Assembly (NCBI RefSeq): GCF_032062135.1 | Contig: NC_092863.1 | Coordinates: forward strand, 12,749,111 to 12,813,110 | Source of the DNA: Pyxicephalus adspersus | Lineage: Eukaryota; Chordata; Amphibia; Anura; Pyxicephalidae | DNA: 64,000 bases | Direction of reading: 5' to 3' | Shown here: positions 32,224-43,700 of the stretch, one piece after another | Position numbering within the stretch: position 1 is the stretch's first letter | Layout of the letters: each line of letters begins with the position of its first letter | The notes under the pieces: generated by a model | What the model saw: the letters and a program-made list of their open reading frames with translations, nothing else | Databases searched by the model: none | What the model was told of the DNA's origin: nothing | Program-made: the position numbers and the translations under genes

Positions 32224-34210
32224 TCTTTCATATATAAAGATCGATGTTATACAATGTGGTGAGAAAACTTCATGGCAGAATTCATAAATGCCAATCACCT
32301 TTAAATACACGATTAAGAGAATCATACCATACAAGATTCCGAAATGATTACAGCAACCAATAAGATTTCAGCTGTCAGTGTGCCAAGGCGGACATGCATG
32401 GGTAAATTATTGGTTGCATGATGAAAACAGACACCATAAAGTAATCTCAGGGATCTTTTTTTTCAGCGATGAATATTCAGACCCTCTAAAGACACTGGAT
32501 ACCTCATAAGAAGATCAGAACATAATGCGAGATCTCCCTGTTATTTCCTATAAACCAGTGTGGTGATGACTTACTAGCTTTATTAGCACACATAAAGGGA
32601 AATCAGATGCAATTTCCAGCTTTTCTGACTTGTAAGGGTTGTTGAACATGATATATTCTTGGCCATGATGCCATGATCAGGGCTATAACTAGGGCTTCCA
32701 AAAGTTAAATATATTCATTATGATGCACAAAGACTTTCTGGTAAATTTATTAAATATATATACCGTATCAACATTTTACACAGCTCTGTTTAATAGGTGA
32801 TGAAAATAACAAACCAGTAAAGTACAAACTGTGACCCAGGAGTAGAAAAGCACCTTTTCCGTTATCCCCTTTATATCTGGATGATATTCATTAGATGTGG
32901 CCTTCATCTGATCCCTACTTCCAGAACATTATCTTCTTTACTAAGGGTAGTGTCTTACATGGAACAAGTATTTTACCTGGGGTTTATATGATCTTTTCCA
33001 TCAGCTAAGCTTTCAAAGTTGTGTGACCAGTTCTATTTAAAAGACAATGTCAACCCATCTGCTGCTGTTTTTTTTTATAACCTATATGGTAAGCTGGGAA
33101 CATCAGAGGGGCAGAAGACCTTGTATTCTGTATGTGAGAAAGCTTTTCTGTTACACAATGGCAAAAAGTAAAAACCACACATTCTCAAAAGTGTGTTTGA
33201 CTCTTTATTTATTTATTTTTTATTTTTATTTTATTTTTTAAGGGATGCAGTTGTTTCATGCATGTTTCTATGAACAAATATGAGATGAGAGACTATAATA
33301 GTGGTATTGGAATGGAAAAACAATTTCTCTCAATTCCTCACCAGTGGACCATGCTGCAAGTGGCATGACGAACATTTAGATTTTTAATCAGGCCTTGGTG
33401 TTAGGTAGTTGGTGTCATCTTAACAAATCAGATTCTAGCTGCTTTTTCTCTAGGGAAGATATACATCCTATACATGCTTACCCTCTACTGGTAATTGCAG
33501 AAGTTGGATGAAGTTCATTATTAAAAAAAGGAATATTTCCAACTCCTTCAACAGCTACTAAAAATGTGTTATTATGTGGGAATACTTGGGAAAAAAACTA
33601 TATTATTTATTGTATAAGATATTATTACCTTTACTCCTTGATATATTATGCTGCGGATGCTGCTTAATTATGTTTTGACAGCAATAGCATAAATTAGGTA
33701 TAGATCCTTTAACACATTTTTTTGTGGGTGTGCAGCTGTCATAATTACCAAAGAGCTTTCTATAATGTTCTTTGAAATGTAAAAAAAATGTACATTTTCA
33801 GCAATTAGCACTGCTCTGTTCTGAGCTGAATGGTATGCTTGCTACAATAATAATTAATTCTGTAAAAAAAAATTACCGTATATCTGGGGTATAATGATGA
33901 AGACATGATCTGGTTTCTTAAAATTCAAAAATACAAATCGCAAATGGGAAATCTTCTCTGTGCTTATTGCAAATCTAATTATTGTATTAGCTGAAGGCAT
34001 GAAGGGAGCACAGTCCAAACAACTAACTCATCACTACAACTGACAGCCCCATTGACCTGCAGAGGATACAGGAAGGGATAGGCAAAGTTTGGACATATTT
34101 TGGTTTTGAATGTCAGAATGGCACTGCAATTAGTCATGGTAGGATGGTTTAGGAGGGTGCTGAAGGTATTACCAGACACCCCACAATGTACCATGAAACA
34201 TCTTTTTAAT

Positions 34211-34512
34211 GCAGCAAGGTTGGTTTAGTGGCTTGCTCTCTGGCCTTTGCGGTGCTAGGTCCCACTTTCAAATCTGCTTGTGTTTGCGTGTGTTTCCATT
34301 TGGCACTCCGACTTCATCCCAAAAACATGCAATTACCGTAGGTTAATAAGCTTCCCCCTAAAAATTGGCCCTAGACGGTGTAAAAGATATATGACTATAG
34401 TAGATACATTAGATTGTAAGCCCCTTTGAGGGACAGTTAGTGACATGACAATTGTCTTTCTAAAGCGCTGCATATTATGTTGGCGCTATAAAAATAAAAA
34501 GTCAATAATAAT
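34211..34512 (+). mobile_element. tRNA-derived SINE, near full length, diverged
   Basis: Reads GCAGCAAGGTTGGTTTAGTG at the head, CATCCCAAAAACATGCAATT and CCCCCTAAAAATTGGCCC in the body, GCCCCTTTGAGGGACAGTTA, then GGCGCTATAAAAATAAAAAG at the tail. The A and B boxes are eroded, so Pol III activity is unlikely. Confidence 0.8.
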
Positions 34513-35704
34513 GCTGGCCCAAATGGGTCAGCATGCCCAGAGGTCAAGACTTCAAAGCATTTGCCTCCCATTTACTTATGGAAAATCAACAAGTACTTTA
34601 GATCTAGCAACCTGCATGACGTTCAGTTTTAAATTTCCGGGATGATGTTGCATTTTGCAAAGCATAGACCGTATCAATGCTATAACCACCATCAGGACCA
34701 ATGCCAGGCATCCAGGACTGCTCCTCACTGTTACAGAATGGAGATGGTTGTGGTTTACTGCTGGTATAGGTGGTCTCACTAATTCAAATATAAGTCTATC
34801 TATATTGTACTTAATGGTATCTGTCCTATAAATCTTCAAGCTGCTGCCCCAAGGGCCTATATGGCAGCACGTCCACCCCCACTCATTTTGCCCGAGTCTT
34901 GAAATAAATCTATTAATGCAGCAAGCTCCGGGCTCCATGGAGATGCTTTATTCTGTAAATAACTTGAGCGTGGGAGAGGCGTGTGTCAGTGTGGGTATCA
35001 GTGTGTCAGTGTTTTAGTGTGTGTTCTGTCATCCTGAGAGTGCTGGGGTCTTCACCTGTCACTAGTCATGTCTGTAAAGAACTCCTGACATGTCACCATG
35101 TATGCGAGCTTAGCTCGGGTAATGTGCAAGCTGCGCACTTTATATAAGTCACTGGGATGGTGAGTTGGCTGAGATGTGACTCAGAGAAAATATTTAAACC
35201 TCTGTGTTGTGATACATGAAAATCTTGTAATAGGCATTTGTGTGGATAATCACATTTTGAAGGAGGCGTGAGTAATACAACAAGCAGTTACACAGATAAT
35301 TGGGGTTTATACAAAAAAAATATAAAAGAGGAAATTCTACTGTTCTTGCCAGTGGCAGCTTTGTTCTGTATTCAGAAATGTTATGTCAAACAAAAACCCA
35401 CCCAAAACTATTAAAAGATAATGGCCTCTTGCCTAAAAAGTGATAATACTGATATAAAGAGGTCTTGTTTAAAGTGGAACTATGGGCAAAACACAAACTG
35501 GAATTTGTCAGCTAGGATGGTGGTAGGATTAAAAGAGCCTGCTGTGTTTGTTAGTATGACCACTTCAATAATCCAAATATTTCTGATGATCCTGCCTGAT
35601 AAACTCTTGGTGATGCATTTCTAATAAAGGGATTCCAGTACTTCTGAAAGCATTGAAGTTTTGTCACCCATGCACTTAGTGGTTTATTGGCTTTTACCCT
35701 ACTA

Positions 35705-35960
35705 CAGTGTTTCTCAACTTTTTTTTTAACATGGGGGAACCCTTGAAATACCTTTCAGATCTTCCCCTTCTAGAATCAGCCTACTGTGCAGTATGGTGGT
35801 CAGTAGGAAGGCTGCCTTCTACATTGCTGGCTATTGGGAAGAATGTCACCCTTACAGCTGGCCAAAAGCATCATTGGTGTTATCTAAACTGACTTGAGAG
35901 GCACAAATTGCTCAAGGAACCCTGAGAAACCTCTGGAGGAACCCAGGTGGGATACAAAAG
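35705..35960. mobile_element. hAT-like non-autonomous element
   Basis: Starts CAGTGTTTCTCAACTT. Its right part reads GAGAGGCACAAATTGCTCAA and GGAACCCTGAGAAACC, the reverse complement of the left part of the copy at 780. Flanks CCCTACTA and GGCTACTA match at 6 of 8 positions, a worn TSD. Confidence 0.65.
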
Positions 35961-36471
35961 GCTACTACAATACATGTAGGTCTATATCATTACTGCTAAC
36001 TGTTCTTGTTGAAGAGGAAGGTGAACCTGAGGATCTTCCCTCCACCTCCACTATAGTTGTTAAATACCAGTAGTTAAAAAGGAACTCTGATACAAGAAAG
36101 TAAAACCCTGTCTTTACCAAAATGGGAACCTGTACACAAAGGCATGGAATGAAAAAAGATATGGCGGGTCAGTAAATGGGAAAAGGCTCAGCTTTAATTT
36201 TTTTCATTTTCACTCTGCCTCCAATTTAACTAAACCATTTACCTTTGTTTTAACAATGGTAACTTTACTTGATTTGTAGTAGAACTTTGCATACTCGTCA
36301 TTGTAATTTGATTGATTCTTTGCTTTTGTAAGAAGTCTGCACAGAGTTTGGGGTCACTCTATAGGTATTTGATAGGATGCTTATATGGTAAGTGTAGAAC
36401 CTCTCATTAAGCATTGTCACACATAGTGCCCAAGAAATCCAGCATGGGGTACCTTACCTGCAGTAGGTATG

Positions 36472-37254
36472 TGTAATGCACCTGGGCACACAAACCACGA
36501 CCAACTCCAGATACCCTTAAATCAGGCTTTATTCAATATCATACAGCACAGCAAGGGTTAAGTCCAATAAAGCAAAGTACAGGAGGATAAGGCAAATGCA
36601 GGTCAAGAACAATCCAAAGTCAGGGCAGGCAGCAAGCAGAATGGTCAGTAACAATCCGAGGTCAGGGCTGGCAGAGTTCAAGCAAGGTGAGTTTCAGACC
36701 AGGTCACTAAGGTAATGACAAACAGATAGACTTTAAACCACATAGAGACACACCCAAACACACTGTGTTAACAGAGGCTATAGCAGGCACTGGGGTGATG
36801 GACAGGCTCTCCTTAAATAGCCAGGATGACCAATCACCTTGCGCCACCTGGCACTGTCTGATGGGAGACTGAGTAAATCCCCTGCAGCTGATTGGCCGCA
36901 GGGAATTCAAACTAACTATGTCCCGCCCTGGGGCGAAGCAGCCGAGTGCCACGCCCTCGGGGGGTACAAGAGGGACGCATGGTAACACGCGCACCTCTTC
37001 CCACAGTACCCCTAGGATGTGCACTACTTTGCACTTGCACAGTGCTGGGAGCAGGAACCACATTCAAAGGGATGCAAGGGCTGCTGCCTGGCTGATCAGT
37101 AATTAGTCCAGGGCGGATCCCTCCGCCTGCAGAGACAGACAAGCTGTGAGCAGAGGAGCAGCCTTGGTTATGCTGCTTGCTACTGAGGGGTCTCCCTCTG
37201 TGGCTGGGAACCCCAGGGACACTGCAGGCTCGCAGGGCGGGTAAGTTCCTTACA
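36472..37254 (-). mobile_element. Solo LTR with exact 5-bp TSD
   Basis: Begins TGTAATGC and ends CCTTACA (5-bp terminal inverted repeat TGTAA/TTACA). It is flanked exactly by GTATG at 36467-36471 and 37255-37259. Read on the minus strand it has a TATA-like TATTTAAGG (plus-strand 36811-36819) and a GAATAAAG poly(A) signal about 55 bp before its 3' end. There is no internal gag or pol, so it is a recombined solo LTR of 783 bp. A 5-bp duplication fits Ty3/Gypsy-type elements, though some retroviral LTRs share it. Confidence 0.85.
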
Positions 37255-38987
37255 GTATGCTTATGTGTTTTGCTTGGAAAACTTTTGCCATTACCAACCA
37301 GTAGACATGCAGACATTAGAGGTGTATTGATGTGATCACATGCCGTGTTACATAAATGCTGAGCCCACTATGCTGCGTTTTTTCCTATACAACAGTGCTT
37401 TTCGGGACCCTGGTGCTTCCTGAGACCCATGTGCTTTCCAAGAGAAATGTGCATTTTGTGTTTTGTTCCTTTTGTGATTATTATGTTTCTCCTATGTCCT
37501 CAGTGACTCTGTGTTCCGCTGACCTTTCTGCTTCTTTTATTCTTATTATCCTATGTACCTGCATACCCACCTATTACTGTCTCCTTCTTTTTCCTGGCTT
37601 TGCCTGCTCACTGCCAGCCCTGTCATCTCCCTACCTCTAATGTCTACCTGTACTAGTGGATCTGAAGGTCAGCAGTCTCGACCTGACATGTTCCTATCTA
37701 TCATTCCTCACTGGGTGCTCTGGTAATGTCTTGGTGGTGTGCTTAGACTCTTGGCCTCGGCCATTAAGCTCCATTTCCCTCAAATCTTTTCAAGAGGGCT
37801 CAATCAAGAGGGCTTCAAGGGAATTTAGACAAAGGGAGTGGTAAGGAGTATAAACTGGTAAGGAATGGATATGCAATTCAGTTTTCTAACATACATAAAA
37901 TGTTTATAGGAAACCCTTAAAGCTCCTTCACATCTATGGCAGCTCCTGGGCGTACAGCAGACCAGATTTGCATGCTGTGCAAATCATCAAATAGCAACTA
38001 CGTGGCCAAAACTGGTTTGCCGCATGCTGCAAATTGTTCCCAACCTCTCCTATTCACTTATATGGGAAAGATCTTGACCACAGATGCAAGCAAATCACTG
38101 TGGCTCACTGCAGGTCTGAAATGGTCCAAGGGGTATTTTTTACTAACTGGATTTTTCCTTCTCTTCTAGACTTGGATTTAATAATCTGTTTTGCTCATTG
38201 CTTTGCTATTTTCAGTGCTAAATGTAATGTTTCAGTGCTGTGCTAAATGTAATGTTCAATGATGGTTTGCTACCCCAGGCCTCTCTATAGAGTTGAATTG
38301 GAACCGCTTGTCACCACTGGACCTAGTGAACTAAACTGTGGGTTTTCAAAAAAAGGTTAAAGTTCAATTTTAAAGCCCATGTATGGCTGCCCTTACTGGC
38401 CTATTTAATTTTTATAAAACTTGGAATATGTATTTGAATTTCTGCTAAATCCCTCACATTCCTATCTCAGTAAAACTCCAATTAAATTTTTTTGGTTTCA
38501 GTTTTGGAGTGTGGAAGTTAAGGATTTCTGACAGCGGTCATCATGACAGAAGATCTCTCCAACGGAGACCTTAGATTACCTTAGACCAACTTAGAGACCT
38601 TAGACCAACATTAGAAACACTTTTAACAGTAAGAGGAAAAGTTAGAACCTCGGGTACGTTTTAATGATGTCTGAGCTATCTCCTCTTAATTCTTGTACAA
38701 ATTGTTACCAATTGTAACAGAGAACAAAGCATCTATGGAATTCAAATGGAAGCAGAATGCAGAAGAGAAGTGACCTGGCATGTGGCCAGCCTGCACGTCT
38801 CTCACCTGGTGCAAAAAGACATTCAAGTTAATGACTTAGCACAGCCATATTGTGTTCAACTGACATAAGGAATGCATGTGCATCGATCCTCTATGTTCAG
38901 TACACCCTTCCTGTCTGGACGTTAGGGGAGTATGTGAATGTAGCCTAGTAAAGACTGACAAATGTTCTAACCCTTCTGAACTTTTTC

Positions 38988-39207
38988 GATCTGATTTATT
39001 AAAGCTCTTCATGACTGAAGAAGGTAGATTGTCTTGCGCAAACCTAGGTGATCCATCAAACCTGGAATGGATTTCTTAAAAGTCATTTGCTATTTTTTGG
39101 CAAATGGTTTCAATCCCGAATCAAATAAATTCCATGTTTGCTGCATTACCCAGGTTTACCCATGATAGTCAATCTTCTCCAGCCATGGAGAGCCTTGGAG
39201 ATCAGAC
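38988..39207. mobile_element. Palindromic foldback MITE, copy 5 (second subfamily)
   Basis: CTGATTTATTAAAGCTC at the left, then GGTGATCCATCAAACCTGG. The right arm has GGTTTACCCATGATAGTCAA and ends near AGAGCCTTGGAGATCAGA. It is the same subfamily as 32008. Confidence 0.7.
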
Positions 39208-39431
39208 ATTCTCTACTAGGGTTCGGCATTCTTTTTTTTAATTCTTGAACAGCCCACAGCTATCTGAGATTTGTATGGAAGGAAGTGGAGGGGTCCTCCC
39301 CAAAAAATGTTTAGAAAAGTTATTAAAATAAACAAAACAAATCACCACGGTTTTTTCTCATTGTATTAAAAAGGTTTCACAATTTTTATATAAACATTAT
39401 AGTAATAGGTCGTCCTTATATGACAGCCTCC

Positions 39432-39725
39432 AGTGCTGTCAATCAACTTCCTCTGCACGCCCCCTTTCTCCTCCTATGCTAAGTGCTGTCAATCATCTTC
39501 AACTCCCCGCCCCTCTTCTAAGCGTTTTTCAGTCATCTTAGTCTCCCCGCCTCCTCACCTTTCCTTTGCTAAAGCGCTTGTCAATCATTTCAGTCTCTTC
39601 CCGCCCCTGGATTGCCTCTTAGTCAAGCGACGTCAATCATCGTGGATTACCCGCCCACTTTCTCTCCCTCAACTAATCGCTGTCCAACTTGTCTGTATCC
39701 CCGCCCTCTTGATCCCGCCTCCCGG
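39432..39725 (+). promoter_or_regulatory. Six-unit array of GTCAATCAT-like site plus GC box
   Basis: Six imperfect units of about 39-53 bp start near 39432, 39482, 39521, 39573, 39626 and 39676. Each reads AGYGCTGTCAATCAT (or a variant), a short spacer, CCCCGCCC (or a variant), then a pyrimidine-rich run ending in CTAAGCG or similar. The block is CpG-enriched compared with its neighbours and lies about 1 kb before the mettl2 start codon. It may be a promoter or enhancer, or a tandem repeat that happens to contain these sites. Confidence 0.5.
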
Positions 39726-40090
39726 TCTCATCCTCTTCCTGTATACTGGAGGTCTCATATGCAGTGGAAACTCCGGGGAGAAGTCAGTGAGTTCATGTAT
39801 GACAATGTGTGGTGCTTGTGTTATATTGTTATATTTGTATGTTAGGCAGCAAAATATCTATAAATATAAACATGTATATATAGCTTGTTGTTTTCATTAA
39901 ACCCTTTACTGTTTATTATGCAGCCAGGGTTGTCATGGGGAAGTAATTTAAGATTGGTGACATTTCTCACCACATATCTCAGTAATAGGTATTGTTTCAG
40001 CTAAGTCTGTAGATGGTGCAGCATATTTGTATTACTATGAACTGATGTTTCAGTGGTCGGTGCATAACTGCCTATTGGAAGCCTTAAATG

Positions 40091-40372
40091 TGGCCCCTGA
40101 TGTCATCAAAGGCCACCGGCGCACCGCAAGAGAGGATCAGGGGCCACAGGCGTCCTGCAGGGTAGGATTATGTGCCACAGGATGGGATCAGATGCCACAG
40201 ACATGCTGCAGGAAAGTGTTAGGGGCAATAGGTATGCCACAGCAGAAGGTCAGATGGGAATCCTGTAGGATAGGGTCAAAGGATATGGTCATTTTGCAAA
40301 AAAGGATCAGGGCCCACTGACATGTTGCAAGAGAGAGTAGGGAGCCACAGGCATGCAAAAAGAGAGGGTCAG
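40091..40372 (+). repeat. Degenerate minisatellite, about 30-bp units
   Basis: About nine units resembling GGGCCACAGGCATGCTGCAA then GAGAGGATCA. Clear unit starts are at about 40111, 40141, 40191, 40311 and 40341. Unit length varies. It ends about 330 bp before the mettl2 ATG. Confidence 0.7.
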
Positions 40373-40599
40373 AGAATGCAAATTGGTGCACCTACATATG
40401 TACTGTGTGTCGCCCCACTTTGCGGTAACACACTCTCTTCTGCAAAATGTGTAACCTTGACTTTTATACTTCGTAGTGATTTGTGTCTTCACTCTGAACA
40501 CAATTGTTTTCTCATTTCACAGTTCTGTCTTCCTATAGCTTCTTTATTTATATGCTCCCTTTGGCCAAGTATGGAGGTTTCACATTCTTCCATTTCTCG

Positions 40600-40704
40600 C
40601 TAAGACTTTCTTGGACTGTTGATTCATTTCTACGTCACTGGCCTTGTGCTTTCTCTTCTGCTGATTGGATCTTCTCCAGACGGTTTGGTGTCTCTTTGAA
40701 AACA
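40600..40704 (+). promoter_or_regulatory. mettl2: mettl2 proximal promoter / 5' UTR
   Basis: A CRE-like TACGTCAC at 40631-40638 and an inverted CCAAT box (TGATTGG, 40662-40668) lie 74 and 43 bp before the ATG, with no TATA box. This fits a housekeeping-type start. The transcription start cannot be placed from sequence alone. Confidence 0.45.
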
Positions 40705-40793
40705 ATGGCTTCTAGTCCTGGAACAGGGAAGAGACCTCAATTTGGGAATCGCTTCCTGAAGGATCCAGGCCAGGTTTTCCAGCACAATGCATG
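40705..40793 (+). CDS. mettl2: mettl2 exon 1
   Basis: Encodes residues 1-30, with [14 protein letters not shown] and VFQHNAW as in human. The ATG sits in AACAATGG, a fair initiation context. An upstream in-frame extension is possible, but the family starts here. Confidence 0.94.
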
Positions 40794-43700
40794 GTAAGAG
40801 TTGGGATATGGGGAGTATAAAATAAAGCTCTTGTGATATTGGAATAAGTTTCTTAAGCTGGCCATACACATACATTTTATTGAGTGCTGAATTGAAGAAC
40901 CTGAATCAGTCAGGTCAGAAAACTCTTTGCCCATTGTACAAGCATCTGACTATTGGGTTGGGGTGAGGGCAAGGTGACAGCTGATCTCTCTGAAAGTGAG
41001 ACGGCCTAGCTGTCATGCAGAAGCTTCTTCTTTTATTCTTTCCTAGGCTGAATCTTGTAAAGTACCGTATTTTCTGGCGTATAAGGCGACTGGGCGTATA
41101 AGATGACCCCCAACTGATTGGTTAGAGTGGTCTGCCAATTAATTGGCTGACCACTCTAACCAATCCGTTGGGGGTCGTCTTATACGCCCAGTATTGTACT
41201 GTTCCTTCTGCCTGTCAGATCTCGCTATTGTGTGAGAACTGAGAGGCAGAAGGAACTTTCTTAATGAATGGGTGTGTTCTGGTGGAGAGTCAATCCAGGG
41301 TCTCTACTGGAGAGCCAATCCAGGCTCGCGTTCTCCTGTGCAGCTTGCACAGGAGGACTCGCGGGGACTCGACCGTGCCGGACGTGAAGCAAGCTGCAGG
41401 TAAGTACACGGCGTATAAGACGACCTCTGACTTTGGCACAGATTTTTCGGGGTTAAAAAGTCTTCTTATATGCCGGAAAATACGGTAATTAAATTCTGAT
41501 GTTTATTTGTGCCGTTCTTGTTCAAAATGTCCAACTAAGAAGTGCTAAAACCACACACAGCCAAATGAGTAGCACTTTCAGGAAGACTTAAATGGCCGCA
41601 GTGTATATATTCTTTTATGTCTGAATGACTGATTAGCTATTGATAAACGACTGATTATTTTATGTATATATTTAGGGATAATGTACAATGGACTGAGGAG
41701 CAGGAAGCTGCAGCTAAAAAAAAGGTTCAAGAAAACAGTAGCCAGCCACTATCGCCAGAACAGCAAGGTAAGTGACAGGGATATTGTGAGAATGCAGTAA
41801 TGTAGTGGCAAAAGCCTAACTTGCTTCATATAAAGTACAAACCTTCCCAAACATGAGGCTCATGAAGGGTTAGAAATGATTAATAATAAACTGTATTTAT
41901 ATAGCACCAACATATTACGCAGTGCGCAGGTAAACTTTAGTATTCATTCAAGTGTCCCATGATAATTTAGTAATTTAACCACTACTGCAAGATAATGCTG
42001 AACAGCCTTATGTCCATCACTTGTTCAATCTTGCTGTTACTAATGATCGCTGTGAGTGGTAATTATTAAACATCTTTTTAAGACTTACACACATGAGTAG
42101 ATTCTCTGCTAGTTTTGTGCTTGGTCTGATGGATTTTCTAGCATGGTCAGGAGATACTGCACACATGTACCGTATTTTGCCTTTCTGATCATAAGGCAGG
42201 ATTGGGTGAACCACAGGGCAGATGAGAGATCTTATTTGGATTTGCCTGATCATTGAAACACATGACACTACACAGTGTTTGGTGTTGATTTCTAGTTAAA
42301 TCTGATCATTTTATCAGATTGGTGATCAGATCTGAAGTTAAAAGTGCTACTAAAATCTTCCACTTCTGTCCCCATGTCTTTGGAGAAAGAAATTTGTTAC
42401 TTAAAGTAAACCTGTCAAAAATTTCTCTTCAAATGATATCAGCACCCTCTTCTTAGGCTATGTACACACATGCAATAATTGTCGTTGGAAAGGATCTTTC
42501 GCAATCCTTTCACAAGGACTGCACAATGCATGAATGACTTCTGTACATACAGCACCTTTCTGCTCTATTGATAGGGTAGGGGGACGGAACGGCACCTTGC
42601 TACGCTCTCTCCCCTTCACTTCCATTATGATTGTTCGTCGTCCATTGTCTGTGGATCCGCCAGGATGGTCGTACGACAAGCATGGACAACATGGCAGATT
42701 CTCATCTGATATCGGCTCAGGGCCTTCGTGCAGAGTCTGGGGCTACCAGTACAGTAAAAGTTTTTTTTATAATGTGCCATTGTTTTCTTTCCTTCATTTT
42801 TCCACAGAGAAGTATGAAAACAAAGCCAGCAACTTCTGGGATGACTTCTACACTATCCATGAAAACAGATTCTTCAAAGATAGACAGTGGCTATTTACAG
42901 AGTTCCCTGAGCTGTCCCCCAGCAGTAGGAGTCCACCAGATTCTGCTGAATATCAAGGACAGGACTGCCAGCAGGAATCGGGGGATGTGAACAAAGACTA
43001 CCCAGGATCCTCTGCTTCATACCGTATCTTGGAGGTAAAGTGTTGAAAACTAATGCCATGTCACTTGCAGATGCCTTGGCTTTTTTTTTTACAGTGGCTG
43101 TCGCAAATGTAGCTGATATTCTGACAGTAGTAGCTGTATCACACAAAAATAAGGCTGGGTGCTTTTATGCCATTGAAACACAGGTGAAGTTTTATTGGGA
43201 TTTTCTGGAATTTTGTCCTGTTTTATTTTATTTACTTAGGATAAAGTGCCATACCCTGGTGGACAGTGGGCTGCTTTTTGTGTCCCTGTAGCACGTACAT
43301 TCTGAAGTACAGACAAAAGTATTGAACTAGCCAAGCACTTTGTCTATTACAGATAGGAATACAGTGGTGTTGTTTCCCAACCCATGATGATTGGACAGTG
43401 AAGGAACAGCAACAGCAGACTGATAAATCCATTCTTCTGCTCAATCATATCTTTTTTTCCAGTACATGTATTTATTGTTGTAATAATGAAAACAGAGCTG
43501 CAAAAGTTTGTCTGCCTATAGTTCAGCTTTCATTTTAACCACATTCCATGCTTTTTTTTTTTCAATATCTCCAGTTGCATTTCTAACCTTGCTCATCTGC
43601 TTTGAATCCCTGTCCAGCTCTAATGACCACAAAGGTTTTTTATATGTATAGAATATTGACTTTTATTAATGCTAATGAAACAGCCCTTCAAACTTGCTAT

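Larger units (their letters stand above)
31656..39420. other. Spacer between itgb3 and mettl2
   Basis: About 7.8 kb without a supported gene. It contains foldback MITEs (32008, 38988), a SINE (34211), an hAT fragment (35705) and a solo LTR (36472-37254). AT-rich simple sequence lies near 33200. I see nothing in about 32230-34200, 34520-35700, 35970-36460 or 37260-38980, and no EF-hand coding sequence. Confidence 0.6.
41768..42807 (+). other. mettl2: mettl2 intron 2
   Basis: A 1.04-kb GT-AG intron holding a reversed SINE tail (41881-41930) and a diverged TTAA-type MITE (42460-42720) that runs almost to exon 3. Nothing else is recognised. Confidence 0.7.

Noticed and set aside
36912..37316. 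134-residue minus-strand open frame
   Set aside because: It sits inside and across the end of the solo LTR and reflects its GC content.
39433..39900. 155-residue open frame over the GC-box array
   Set aside because: No start context, domain or conservation cue. The CpG/GC-box repeats and stop-poor GC content explain it.
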